Program-made: the position numbers and the translations under genes
NCBI RefSeq assembly: GCF_014636635.1
Contig: NZ_BMEO01000003.1
Location: 124,001-188,000 of the forward strand
From: Marinicella pacifica
Lineage (GTDB): Bacteria > Pseudomonadota > Gammaproteobacteria > Xanthomonadales > Marinicellaceae
DNA length: 64,000 bases
Direction: 5' to 3'
Shown here: one piece after another, positions 25,796 through 34,387 of the stretch
Position numbering within the stretch: the stretch's first letter is position 1
How the letters are laid out: every line of letters begins with the position of its first letter
Notes under the pieces: model-generated
Database searches by the model: none
What the model saw: the letters and a program-made list of their open reading frames with translations, nothing else
What the model was told of the DNA's origin: nothing

Positions 25796-25900
25796 TTAAC
25801 CACAAAGTTCACAAAGATTTTCACAAAGTACACAAAGTCATTTAATTCATTATTTTTTCTTTCGCGGCCTTTGTGAGTTCTTAGCGTTCTCTGTGGTTTT
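25796..25900. repeat. Palindromic intergenic repeat element, copy 2
   Basis: 105 bp, the same length as copy 1. It begins TTAACCACAAAGTTCACAAAG and ends TTCTCTGTGGTTTT. The centre CACAAAGTCATTTAATTCAT is nearly the same as in copy 1. Its right end is followed within two bases by more degenerate heptamers, so it sits between two blocks of the heptamer repeat. Confidence 0.88.
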
Positions 25901-25902
25901 CA

Positions 25903-25937
25903 GAGGACAGAGGAATGAGGACAGATGACCGAGGTCG
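25903..25937. repeat. Degenerate heptamer block after copy 2
   Basis: Five decayed units of the heptamer array: GAGGACA, GAGGAAT, GAGGACA, GATGACC, GAGGTCG. The block is separated from the main array by 41 bases of unique sequence and by repeat element copy 2. Confidence 0.7.
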
Positions 25938-26039
25938 GACTGAAGAATTTCGACCTTGATGTTATTTGTTTTTAATTATGAAATTTTAAATAGACAACAA
26001 TGCTGAGGTAAAGCAATCTATGTTTTTGTCCTGTTTTTT

Positions 26040-26143
26040 TTACCATGAAGTTCGCAAAAGTGTTCACGATGAGCACAAAGTTACTTATTTCATGATTCTT
26101 TTCTTTGTGGCCTTAGTGTATTCTTCGTGTTCTCTGTGGTTAA
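26040..26143. repeat. Palindromic intergenic repeat element, copy 3
   Basis: 104 bp and the most diverged copy on its left side (TTACCATGAAGTTCGCAAAAG). The right end TTCTCTGTGGTTAA and the following TTTCCTTTAAT match copy 1. From here to 26219 nothing else is recognisable beyond a tiny frame at 26181 that is not supported. Confidence 0.85.
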
Positions 26144-26219
26144 TTTCCTTTAATGTTATAGACGCTATTTAAAAGGACGCTATGCCGGTTTTGTTGGCTG
26201 AAGTCAACGCCCCTTGGAT

Positions 26220-28979
26220 TTAGCTTTTACCGCTGAGGGCTAAATCGGTGACCGCTTTTGTAACTTTTTGAATGCGTTTGTGTTGTTGTCTGAGAAGATC
26301 CTGATTGTCTTTGGGTTGTTGGTACCAATGTTTTAACCACTTTAAAGCCCTTTGATAGACCTGTTGATTAGCTTCTTGACCGGCCATGCGGTCTGCCAGG
26401 ACATTGACCTGATAAGCCATGCGTTGATCCATATAGTCTTTGGGTGTTTCTAAACCGGTGAGGTATTCACCGGCAATTAGGCGTTCTAACAGATCGTCTG
26501 TGTCAGTATTTTGTTGTAATCGATCAGCAAACCATGACCCGGCATCAGTCGAAAAATCCGAGAGTTTCTTGTCCAATTCATCGGCTGATAGATCGCCTTG
26601 TTCGTGTTGGGTATACAGTGCATCGATATGTTGCCATTGCTTTATATTCCGGTTTAATCGTTGTGCTGTAAGTTGTTGTTTATACTGATCAAAATCCTGC
26701 AGTAATTGTTGTTGTTCTTTTTGCGAAACATGACCTTGTTGCGCCAGTTGATGCCAGTTGCCGTTGAATTCACTGCGCAATTGATCCAGTGCTTCGATAT
26801 CCTGACATTGTTTTAATTGTTTGCGGGTGGTTTTGATCAATTCCAGACATTGTTTTTTTAGGGCGTTCATTTCCGCTTGTTGGGCTTTTTGTTCTGCTTG
26901 ACGGCGGTTAAAGATCTTGTCGTTGGCACGCCGGAATTTTTTCCACAGGGTGCGTTCGACTTTGGGGCTGACATAACCGGCTTTGGGCCATTGTTTTTGG
27001 AGTTCTTTGGCCGTTTCAATGGCTTCGGATAAGTCCTCAACATCTGCCAGGGCTTTGGCTTGTTCGATTAACGCCTGTTTATTCTGTTCGGCTTTTTTGT
27101 ACCCCTCGGATAGATGGTCATTAATGCGGTTCATTTCCCGGCGCAGGGCTTTGGCGGCTTGGCCACGGTCTTTGGGGGGTAATTTATCCAGATTTTTCAA
27201 GTAGTTAACCGCGGTTCTGACCAGTTTGCTTAACTCCTGTGGTACACCTTCTTCCAAATCAGCCGCTTGCATGGTTTTAATGTGGTGATTGATTTTTTCT
27301 AACTGTTGATCCTGCTGTTCGCTGCGTTTTTCAAAAAACGGTTGTGCCGGTTCAAACAGCGCCTGAGAAACAGTTCGGAATTCTTGCCATTGCTTCTGAT
27401 TTCTCGGTGAATAACGATCACCGGGTAATTTTTCCATGTCTTCCAAATCGGCCCATTGCTGGTTGGCCTGTTGCAGTTTTTGCAGTACTGCGTCGGGATG
27501 CATACCGGAACCAACCAGCTGTTTAAGGTCTTCAATGAGTTGTTGGCGCACTTTGTCGTGGCTCCATTGTTGCCATTGTCTGAGTTCTTTAAGTTGATTC
27601 CATAGTTGATCGATCGCAAATTTATGTTTTTTAAGTGTCGGGTGGTTAAAGCCGGCCTCTTTTTGGTGCGCGTTCAGACGATTAATCAAAGCTTTCGCTT
27701 CACTGAGTTGACCGTCTTTAATTTTCGTTTTGGTGGGTTCGATTAAAGCAACTGCCTGGTCAGCCGCTTGATTGCGACGATCAGCGGTGGCAGTGATTTT
27801 ATCGGCCAGGCGAGCGATACCGTCATCAAATTGATTTTGCAAGGCCACTAAATCAGCGGTGTCTGAAGCTTGTTTGGTTGCCCGTTGCCATTTATTCCTA
27901 AGTTGTTTAAGTGAGTGCGGTGCAGCAGTGCTTTGTTCTAATTGCCGGTTTAGTTCAGCCAGAATATCATGACATTCAGTCGGTGCCTGGGCATCTTGCT
28001 GGGCTTTTATTAAGTGCTCGTTGAGCGTCGCCAGACCTTGCTGCCATTGCGCTGTTTGCTCTTCATTGAGGGTATCAATTTCAGCGCTTTGGTACTGTTC
28101 TATGGTCTGTTGTAATTGGCTCAACGATAGGTTGTTAGCACGCTGACTGTGATTCAGTAATTGTGTTAATAAATGCTGCTGCTTTTGTTGTTTCTGTTGT
28201 TTTAAAAAAGCATCCCGGTAGTCGCTGTCGAGGGTCATTTTGGCGGTATTCAGAGCCCCGAGGTAACGGGTTTTAAGTTGATCGGAGAGTTGATCCTGAG
28301 GCAATTGGTGCCATTGAAGTTCGATGTCGTTTAAATCGACTTTTTGATTTTTTAGGACAACATGTTCTAAGCGTCGACATAAGTCTTCTGCCATTTGGTT
28401 TGGATCTTCGGGGCTTTGTTGTTGTAATTTTTGGGTGATGGCGGCTTTTAAGTCAGCATTTTTATGACCCAGCTGTTTTAGAATGCGCTTGAGGGTTGAG
28501 CCCTGATCGATGACGGCGAGGAGAGCGTGTTGCAACTCTGCTGATTGTACCGTCAATAATAAATCACCCAGTAATCCCTGGCGTTTAAGCTGACTAATGG
28601 CTGATTGCTGCAATGCCAATGATTGACCGTGCTTAATTAGATGGGCTTTGGCTTCATTGCTTTGTAGTTGCCGGGCGATGGTTTTATGCGTTTCTGTTTG
28701 CTGTTCCGGTGTGATGGCGGCTAAGAAATGGCTCAGTCTTTTATCTGCCAGTAATTGCAGGTCTTTATTGGAGTGGTGTTGGACAATGTGTTGTAAAACA
28801 CTTAAGTCCTGAATTCGATTAAGGGCGGCTTTTTGAACTTTTTCGCTGCTGTCATGAAAAACAATGTCTGATAAATGGGCTTTGAGTTCACCCTCGCTGC
28901 TGTGTTGGATCGCGGTTAATCGGACTTGTTCATTGTTGCTTTGCCATTTTGGCTTGTTAAACCAATTCAGTATGCTCAT
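26220..28979 (-). CDS. Large DUF349 protein, coiled-coil rich
   Basis: 919 residues, very rich in Gln, Leu, Lys and Ala, with no signal peptide or membrane segment. The first 200 residues look like helical HEAT-type repeats (QVRLTAIQHSS, VQKAALNRIQDLS). Several DUF349 units follow, with W/F-containing repeats such as QWPKAGYVSPKVERTLWKKF and NQQWADLEDM. DUF349 proteins occur widely in gammaproteobacteria; I know no settled function. The start overlaps the dusB stop (TGATG), so both are translated together. In many gammaproteobacteria fis follows dusB; here this gene takes that place. Confidence 0.88.
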   Translation of the reverse strand: MSILNWFNKPKWQSNNEQVRLTAIQHSSEGELKAHLSDIVFHDSSEKVQKAALNRIQDLSVLQHIVQHHSNKDLQLLADKRLSHFLAAITPEQQTETHKTIARQLQSNEAKAHLIKHGQSLALQQSAISQLKRQGLLGDLLLTVQSAELQHALLAVIDQGSTLKRILKQLGHKNADLKAAITQKLQQQSPEDPNQMAEDLCRRLEHVVLKNQKVDLNDIELQWHQLPQDQLSDQLKTRYLGALNTAKMTLDSDYRDAFLKQQKQQKQQHLLTQLLNHSQRANNLSLSQLQQTIEQYQSAEIDTLNEEQTAQWQQGLATLNEHLIKAQQDAQAPTECHDILAELNRQLEQSTAAPHSLKQLRNKWQRATKQASDTADLVALQNQFDDGIARLADKITATADRRNQAADQAVALIEPTKTKIKDGQLSEAKALINRLNAHQKEAGFNHPTLKKHKFAIDQLWNQLKELRQWQQWSHDKVRQQLIEDLKQLVGSGMHPDAVLQKLQQANQQWADLEDMEKLPGDRYSPRNQKQWQEFRTVSQALFEPAQPFFEKRSEQQDQQLEKINHHIKTMQAADLEEGVPQELSKLVRTAVNYLKNLDKLPPKDRGQAAKALRREMNRINDHLSEGYKKAEQNKQALIEQAKALADVEDLSEAIETAKELQKQWPKAGYVSPKVERTLWKKFRRANDKIFNRRQAEQKAQQAEMNALKKQCLELIKTTRKQLKQCQDIEALDQLRSEFNGNWHQLAQQGHVSQKEQQQLLQDFDQYKQQLTAQRLNRNIKQWQHIDALYTQHEQGDLSADELDKKLSDFSTDAGSWFADRLQQNTDTDDLLERLIAGEYLTGLETPKDYMDQRMAYQVNVLADRMAGQEANQQVYQRALKWLKHWYQQPKDNQDLLRQQHKRIQKVTKAVTDLALSGKS

Positions 28980-29950
28980 CAGGCCACCTGAGATAATAAG
29001 TGTTGTTCAATAAATTGTAATTGTGCGCGACCCTCATCAAGGGTTAACAGTTCACGAAAACGGAATTCGGCGGGCAGTTGGGCCGAAAACCATTTAATGT
29101 GTTTTTTTGCCATTCGACACCCGCGCGCGACGCCATAAAACTGATGTAAATTTAACACATGTTGATATAAGGTTGTCATAATTTGTGCTGTTGTCGGTCT
29201 GCTGATTTTTTCCCCGGACATCAAATAGGTATGAATTTGGCTAAAAATCCAGGGATTGCCCTGAGCGGCACGTCCCACCATGAGACCATCGCAGCCCGTT
29301 TCATTCAACACATGCCGTGCCTTATTAGGACTGTCAATGTCGCCATTGGCAATGACCGGAATATTAAGCTGTTGTTTAACCGTTTTGATTAATCCATAGT
29401 CGGCCTTACCTGTGTATTTTTGTCGTTGGGTACGACCGTGAACAAACAGCGCGGCAATCCCGGCTGATTCTGCATCCTGAGCAATACGCTCGATATTGAG
29501 ATGATGACTGTCGGTACCCAATCGGGTTTTTAAGGTCACCGGTACAGTAACGGCATCCACCACCGCTTCGCAAATGGCTTTGATTTGTTCAGGATAAGCC
29601 ATCAGGGCCGAGCCACAACGTTTTCTGGCAACTTTTTTTTGTGGACAACCCATATTAATGTCGATAATCTGTGCGCCGTTGCTGACATTGTGTCTGGCTG
29701 CATCGGCCATGGCTTTGGGATCAGAACCGGCGATTTGCACCGCAATCGGTCCCGGTTCACCCTCATGATTCATGCGAAAGCGGGTTTTGGCGGTTTTTAA
29801 CAGTGATAAATCACAACTGAGCATTTCACCTACGGCATAACTGGCGCCCAGTTGTTTACATAATTGACGGTAAGGGCGATCGGTGACACCGGCCATCGGT
29901 GCCAGCATCACCGGGTGTTCAATTTTGTATGGGCCGATGTGAAAATACAT
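28979..29950 (-). CDS. dusB: tRNA-dihydrouridine synthase DusB
   Basis: FMN enzyme that reduces uridines in the tRNA D-loop. TIM barrel with APMAGVTDRPYR, INMGCPQKKVARKRCGSAL (catalytic Cys in the loop), VTLKTRLG, VHGRTQRQKYTGKADY and ANGDI near the phosphate site. The ATG at 29950 gives MYFHIGPYKIEHPVMLAPMAG, in line with E. coli DusB, and 323 residues (E. coli 321). Codons further upstream overlap the TraB gene and are rejected. It ends in TGATG overlap with the DUF349 gene. Confidence 0.94.
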   Translation of the reverse strand: MYFHIGPYKIEHPVMLAPMAGVTDRPYRQLCKQLGASYAVGEMLSCDLSLLKTAKTRFRMNHEGEPGPIAVQIAGSDPKAMADAARHNVSNGAQIIDINMGCPQKKVARKRCGSALMAYPEQIKAICEAVVDAVTVPVTLKTRLGTDSHHLNIERIAQDAESAGIAALFVHGRTQRQKYTGKADYGLIKTVKQQLNIPVIANGDIDSPNKARHVLNETGCDGLMVGRAAQGNPWIFSQIHTYLMSGEKISRPTTAQIMTTLYQHVLNLHQFYGVARGCRMAKKHIKWFSAQLPAEFRFRELLTLDEGRAQLQFIEQHLLSQVA

Positions 29951-29957
29951 GAGCCGA

Positions 29958-31166
29958 TTACACCAGTTGGCTGAAAATTTTAAAGCCGGACACCCAGGTG
30001 GCAATGGCTGAACCCACATTAGTGAGGATAAACACAAGAAGCACCCGAGTAACCGGGTTTTTCCACCAGCCCGCAAGCTTCATGGCATCGGTTTGCAAAG
30101 ATTCAAAATCCTGTACTTTGGGCTTGCGCACCATGGTTTCCACCAGTGCCGCCACCATTCCCGCCGCAATCGTTGGATTTAAAGAAGTGAAAGGTGCCGC
30201 CAGCATGGCCGACAGAATCGTCAGTGGATGACCACCGGCGACGGCTGCGCCAATGCCTGATAAGAGTCCGTTATACAGCAACCAGATTTTGATGAGTGAC
30301 CAGCCAAGGGCTTCTTCGGTGGCAAAGCCCCAGACGAAACCGGTCACAATAACCAGGGTGATCAGCCAGGGCAGTAATTTAAACCACTTCTTTTTCGGCG
30401 GGATGGATTCCAGTTCAGTAATGGTGTTTTGATTGTTCTTTTCTTCGGTGACGTAGCCTGTTAAGCCTTTTAAATGGCCGGCACCGATAACCACCAATAC
30501 CTGTGGTTTTTCTTTGTCGGTTTTTAATTTTTCGGCATGGACATGGAGTTTAGCCGCCATAAACTGATCCCGCTCATCAATCAAAGAGCGGTAAATACCG
30601 GCTGAATTTTCAGACAGTTCGCTGAACGTGCTTTCCAGCATATCGCCGGTTTTGAGTTTTTCTATTTCTTCATCGCTGATTTCAGATTGCTCAAAAAATC
30701 CGCCAAAACCGAATATCAGGTTGACCTTTTCTAAAAAGGACAGTCCCCGCCAGGTTCGTTTCATGGTGATGCCGACATTGCGGTCAATGTTCCACACCGG
30801 CAGATCTTTGGCCTTCGCTGATTCGATTGCCTGTTTCATTTCCGCACCGGGTTCAATGCCCAGTTGGTTGGCCAGTCTTTTCTGGTAGGCGCTCATGGCC
30901 AGGTTGGTGGCAATCACACCGGTTTGCTTTTGTTTGATGATACTGATGAGGTCTAAATTACGGTAGCGGTTGGTGTCGGTCAAAGCCTGGTAACGTAATT
31001 CATCCAATTCGATGGCAACAGCATCATAGTCAGCGTGTTCGATGAGTTCTTTTACCACATCAGCACTTTTTTGAGAGATGTGGGCGGTGCCCAAAAGCGT
31101 GTATTCAATGCCCTGAAATTCGACGATTCTATGAGGCTGATCCGACAGCAATTCAGCAATATCCAC
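29958..31166 (-). CDS. TraB/PrgY family membrane protein (Tiki-like fold)
   Basis: 402 residues. The N-terminal domain has the TraB signatures LLGTAHIS, VAIELDELRY and VVIGAGHLKGL, with NIDRNVG between them. The C-terminal third holds about three to four membrane segments (about 267-290, 300-345, 380-398). The family includes a pheromone-shutdown protein in enterococci and Tiki metalloproteases in animals; the bacterial role here is unknown. It starts with GTG at 31166 after GGGAAG. dusB follows after seven bases. Confidence 0.85.
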   Translation of the reverse strand: MDIAELLSDQPHRIVEFQGIEYTLLGTAHISQKSADVVKELIEHADYDAVAIELDELRYQALTDTNRYRNLDLISIIKQKQTGVIATNLAMSAYQKRLANQLGIEPGAEMKQAIESAKAKDLPVWNIDRNVGITMKRTWRGLSFLEKVNLIFGFGGFFEQSEISDEEIEKLKTGDMLESTFSELSENSAGIYRSLIDERDQFMAAKLHVHAEKLKTDKEKPQVLVVIGAGHLKGLTGYVTEEKNNQNTITELESIPPKKKWFKLLPWLITLVIVTGFVWGFATEEALGWSLIKIWLLYNGLLSGIGAAVAGGHPLTILSAMLAAPFTSLNPTIAAGMVAALVETMVRKPKVQDFESLQTDAMKLAGWWKNPVTRVLLVFILTNVGSAIATWVSGFKIFSQLV

Positions 31167-31278
31167 TTTTTTCTTCCCAAAAAAAGCGGCTATTTTAGCA
31201 CCGATACCCTTTCAATTGTATGCTTTGCTTTATCGGGCCTTCATCAGGCATGTGATGAACATCTGTGCATTTTTTTGT

Positions 31279-31326
31279 TTGTACATAAAGACCAAAAGCT
31301 CTATGATAATTATATTCAATAGAGCT
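31279..31326 (+). promoter_or_regulatory. Candidate promoter with inverted repeat before the Kef-type antiporter
   Basis: TTGTAC (31279-31284) and TATGAT (31302-31307) are exactly 17 bases apart. AGCTCTAT (31297-31304) and ATAGAGCT (31319-31326) form a perfect 8-bp inverted repeat with a 14-base spacer. The repeat overlaps the -10 box and the expected start site, a position suited to a repressor. Confidence 0.5.
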
Positions 31327-31355
31327 ATCCATATTAATGATAACAAACCAAAAAT

Positions 31356-33107
31356 ATGCCTGAAACCGGTTCATCTGACTTACTGTTTTGGAATGCCCTG
31401 GCGCTGATTGTGGCAGCCAGCGTTTTTGTGCCGGTGTTTGTTAAAATCAAGTTTGGTGCGGTGCTGGGTTATCTGGTGGCCGGTATCGCCGTCAATTTAT
31501 TGTTTTCAGGCGGTTTTTCCGAACATCCCGAAGAGTTATTGCACTTTTCTGAGTTCGGGGTGGTGCTGTTTTTATTTGTGATTGGATTAGAGCTGAATCC
31601 CGCCACTTTATGGGATATGCGCAAAGATATATTTGGTCTGGGTGCAGCGCAGGTGTTGTTTAGTGCGTTGGTGATTGGCCTGCTGGCTTATTTTGTGGGG
31701 ATACACTGGACCGGATCGGTGGTGATTGGCAGCGGCATGGCCTTGAGTTCCACAGCGATTGTGATGAGCCAACTGAGTGAAAAAGGTGAGCGGCGGAGTT
31801 TGCACGGCCGCAAGACCTTTGGCATTTTACTGTTTCAGGACATTGCCATTGTACCTTTATTGTTGTTGGTGACATTACTCGCGCCCACCGGCGAAGACGT
31901 GACATTGGTACAAAGTCTGATTGATATCGGATTTGCGGTGGTGGCCATTGTGGCATTGATATTGATTGGTTATTATGTTTTGGATCATGTGTTTCGGCTG
32001 CTGGCGTCCACCGGGCTGCATGAGATTATGACCGCCAGTGCGTTGGGTCTGGTGATTGCCGCTGCTTTACTGATGGATGTGGTGGGCATGTCCAATGCCA
32101 TGGGTGCATTTTTGGCCGGGGTGATGCTGTCTGAGTCTTCCTATCGGCATGAGGTCAAAGCCAATATCGAGCCGTTTCGTGGCTTGTTTTTGGGTTTGTT
32201 TTTTATGGCGGTGGGTTTGGCGCTGGATTTGCGGGTGGTGATGGATAACTGGCTGTTGATTCTGGCGATTGCACCGGGCGTTATGTTGCTAAAAACAATT
32301 TTATTATACGTGGTCAGCCGGTTTTTCAAACATGACCACAACACCTCGATTCGTCTGGCCTTTGCCTTACCCCAATTGGGTGAGTTTGGTTTTGTGCTGT
32401 TTTCAGCGGCGGCCACTGCCGGTATTTTTGCTGATAATGTTTCATCAATTCTGATTGCCATTGTGTCGGTGACCATGATGATGTCACCGTTGCCTTTATT
32501 ATTTCAAAACATATTTATAAACAAAGAGTTACAGGACGTTCTGGATGAAACCTTCGAAGATACCCGCGGCAATGTACTGATTATCGGTTTCGGTCGATTT
32601 GGTCAGATGGTGTCCCAACCACTGTTTGCAGACGGTTACGATGTCACCATCCTGGACAATGATGCCCGCCGCATCCGAGAAGCCCGTGGTTTTGGTTTTA
32701 AAGTAAATTTTGGAGATGGTACGCGCCGGGATATTTTGCGTGCGGCTGGCGCTGAAAGCTGTGAGGTGGTGATTTTTTGCACCAATAATCCGGAAGTGAC
32801 GAACCGCAGTATTCGGGCTTTACAGGCGATTAATCCACAGGCCAAGGTCTTTGTACGATCTTATAACCGCCGTCATTCCATTGATTTACATGACATGAAT
32901 GTGACCTTTTCAATACGCGAAACTTTTGAAAGTGCTCTTATTTTAGGTAAACAGGTGTTAATCGAATTGGGCGTTAGTGAAGAACAGGCCAGTGATTACA
33001 TTGAAGATATTCGTATCCGGGATTTGGAACGTTTACAGGAGCAGGCTGAAGGCGATATGGAGTCCGGCATGGAACGGGTGTTGCGCAAACCGGTCAAATC
33101 GGACTGA
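31356..33107 (+). CDS. CPA2-type monovalent cation:proton antiporter with RCK/TrkA-N domain (KefB/KefC/YbaL-like)
   Basis: 583 residues: about twelve membrane segments (residues 1-385), then a Rossmann TrkA-N domain from about 406 (NVLIIGFGRFGQMVSQPL with NAD-binding glycines) to about 520, and a short C-terminal tail. GSGMALSSTAIVMSQLSEKG and LLFQDIAIVPLLLL are typical of the CPA2/Kef family. It may export K+ or Na+ for pH or electrophile defence. No KefF/KefG-type ancillary oxidoreductase gene is adjacent. It diverges from the TraB gene. Confidence 0.92.
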   Translation: MPETGSSDLLFWNALALIVAASVFVPVFVKIKFGAVLGYLVAGIAVNLLFSGGFSEHPEELLHFSEFGVVLFLFVIGLELNPATLWDMRKDIFGLGAAQVLFSALVIGLLAYFVGIHWTGSVVIGSGMALSSTAIVMSQLSEKGERRSLHGRKTFGILLFQDIAIVPLLLLVTLLAPTGEDVTLVQSLIDIGFAVVAIVALILIGYYVLDHVFRLLASTGLHEIMTASALGLVIAAALLMDVVGMSNAMGAFLAGVMLSESSYRHEVKANIEPFRGLFLGLFFMAVGLALDLRVVMDNWLLILAIAPGVMLLKTILLYVVSRFFKHDHNTSIRLAFALPQLGEFGFVLFSAAATAGIFADNVSSILIAIVSVTMMMSPLPLLFQNIFINKELQDVLDETFEDTRGNVLIIGFGRFGQMVSQPLFADGYDVTILDNDARRIREARGFGFKVNFGDGTRRDILRAAGAESCEVVIFCTNNPEVTNRSIRALQAINPQAKVFVRSYNRRHSIDLHDMNVTFSIRETFESALILGKQVLIELGVSEEQASDYIEDIRIRDLERLQEQAEGDMESGMERVLRKPVKSD

Positions 33108-33132
33108 ATTGCATGAATCGCAGCTAAAAATG

Positions 33133-33160
33133 TTGAGTCCTGGCTGAGATGCCGTAAGAT
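33133..33160 (+). promoter_or_regulatory. Candidate promoter of the aminotransferase-thiI operon
   Basis: TTGAGT (33133-33138) and TAAGAT (33155-33160) are 16 bases apart in the 81-base gap, giving a leader of about 22 bases. Matches are moderate. Confidence 0.4.
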
Positions 33161-33188
33161 AAGGGATTTTTCTATTTCAAGTGATTTT

Positions 33189-34385
33189 ATGAATGACTTT
33201 ATTGCAGATCTTGTAAAACAGGTCAAACCATCGGCGACCATTGCGGTGAGTATGAAAGCCGCCGAATTAAAAGCTGCCGGTCAGGATGTCATTGGTCTGG
33301 GCGCCGGCGAACCTGATTTTGATACCCCGGAACACATCAAACAAGCCGCCATTGAAGCCATTAATCAGGGGAAGACCAAATACACCGCCGTGGATGGCAC
33401 GCCTGAATTAAAACAAGCCATCATCAATAAATTACAGCGTGATAATCAGGTGGACTATCAGGCCAGTGAAATTCTGGTGTCCAATGGTGCCAAACACAGT
33501 ATTTTCAATTTATTAAATGCAGTGATTAATCCCGGCGATGAGGTGATTATTCCGGCGCCTTACTGGGTGTCTTATCCGGACATGACATTATTGGCCGGTG
33601 GCCGGTCAGTGATTGTTCAGACCGATGCCGAACAAGCTTTCAAAATGACCGCCGATCAGTTATCGAACGCCATCACTGATAAAACCAAACTGATTATTTT
33701 GAATTCGCCCAGCAACCCCACCGGACAGGTGTATTCGCGCGATGAATTAACCGCCATAGCTGAGGTGTTAAAGGCGCATCCGCAGGTGTTGATGCTCACC
33801 GATGATATTTATGAGCATATTTATTGGGGTGTTGAACCAATGACTAACCCGGTGGCGCTTTTTCCCGAACTCAAAGACCGCATTATATTGATTAACGGCG
33901 TGTCTAAAGGCTATGCCATGACAGGATGGCGGATTGGATTTGCCGCCGCCAATCGAGACATCATTACCGCCATGCGGAAACTACAATCTCAAAGCACCTC
34001 CAACCCATGTTCCATTTCTCAAGCCGCTGCGGTGGCGGCTTTTAACGGCCCGCAAGATTGTTTGCAAACCATGACCCGGGCTTTTAAACAACGCCATGAC
34101 TTTGTGGTGCAGGCATTGAACGAAATAGACGGTATAACCTGCTTATCAGGTGTTGGGGCTTTTTATGCCTTTGCAAATGTGACCGCCTTAATTGATTCTC
34201 ACAAGGATTGTAGCAATGATGTGGAACTGGCCACCTGGTTACTGGAATCAGCCGGTGTGGCGGTGGTGCCGGGTACACCATTCGGGGCGCCGGGTTATGT
34301 GCGGATTTCTTTTGCCACCTCCATGACAGTGTTGGAAAAGGCGATGGCACGGATTAAGCAAGCGGTCGAAAAATTACGGGCTTAA
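33189..34385 (+). CDS. Pyridoxal phosphate aminotransferase, aspartate/aromatic class I
   Basis: 398 residues of the class-I fold, subgroup of the Thermus/Bacillus aspartate aminotransferases (open: AVSMKAAELKAAGQDVIGLGAGEPDFDTP). Lys240 in NGVSKGYAMTGWRIGF binds PLP; NSPSNPTGQVYSR and the C-terminal RISFATS arginine are present. It likely converts aspartate and 2-oxoglutarate, but prephenate or aromatic substrates are possible in this subgroup. thiI starts two bases after it. Confidence 0.9.
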   Translation: MNDFIADLVKQVKPSATIAVSMKAAELKAAGQDVIGLGAGEPDFDTPEHIKQAAIEAINQGKTKYTAVDGTPELKQAIINKLQRDNQVDYQASEILVSNGAKHSIFNLLNAVINPGDEVIIPAPYWVSYPDMTLLAGGRSVIVQTDAEQAFKMTADQLSNAITDKTKLIILNSPSNPTGQVYSRDELTAIAEVLKAHPQVLMLTDDIYEHIYWGVEPMTNPVALFPELKDRIILINGVSKGYAMTGWRIGFAAANRDIITAMRKLQSQSTSNPCSISQAAAVAAFNGPQDCLQTMTRAFKQRHDFVVQALNEIDGITCLSGVGAFYAFANVTALIDSHKDCSNDVELATWLLESAGVAVVPGTPFGAPGYVRISFATSMTVLEKAMARIKQAVEKLRA

Positions 34386-34387
34386 AC

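Noticed and set aside
25634-25876. 80-codon open frame across the heptamer array
   Set aside because: Most of the peptide (RGQRTEDRGLRTEDR type) is the translated repeat and the rest lies in the palindromic element; no SD and no coding signature.
26181-26222. 13-codon frame MPVLLAEVNAPWI after AAAGGA
   Set aside because: Good SD spacing, but too short, and its stop codon runs over the end of the opposite-strand DUF349 gene; nothing supports expression.
29951-30076. Upstream in-frame start for DusB
   Set aside because: The extra 42 residues overlap the TraB gene and precede the conserved MYFHIGPY start.
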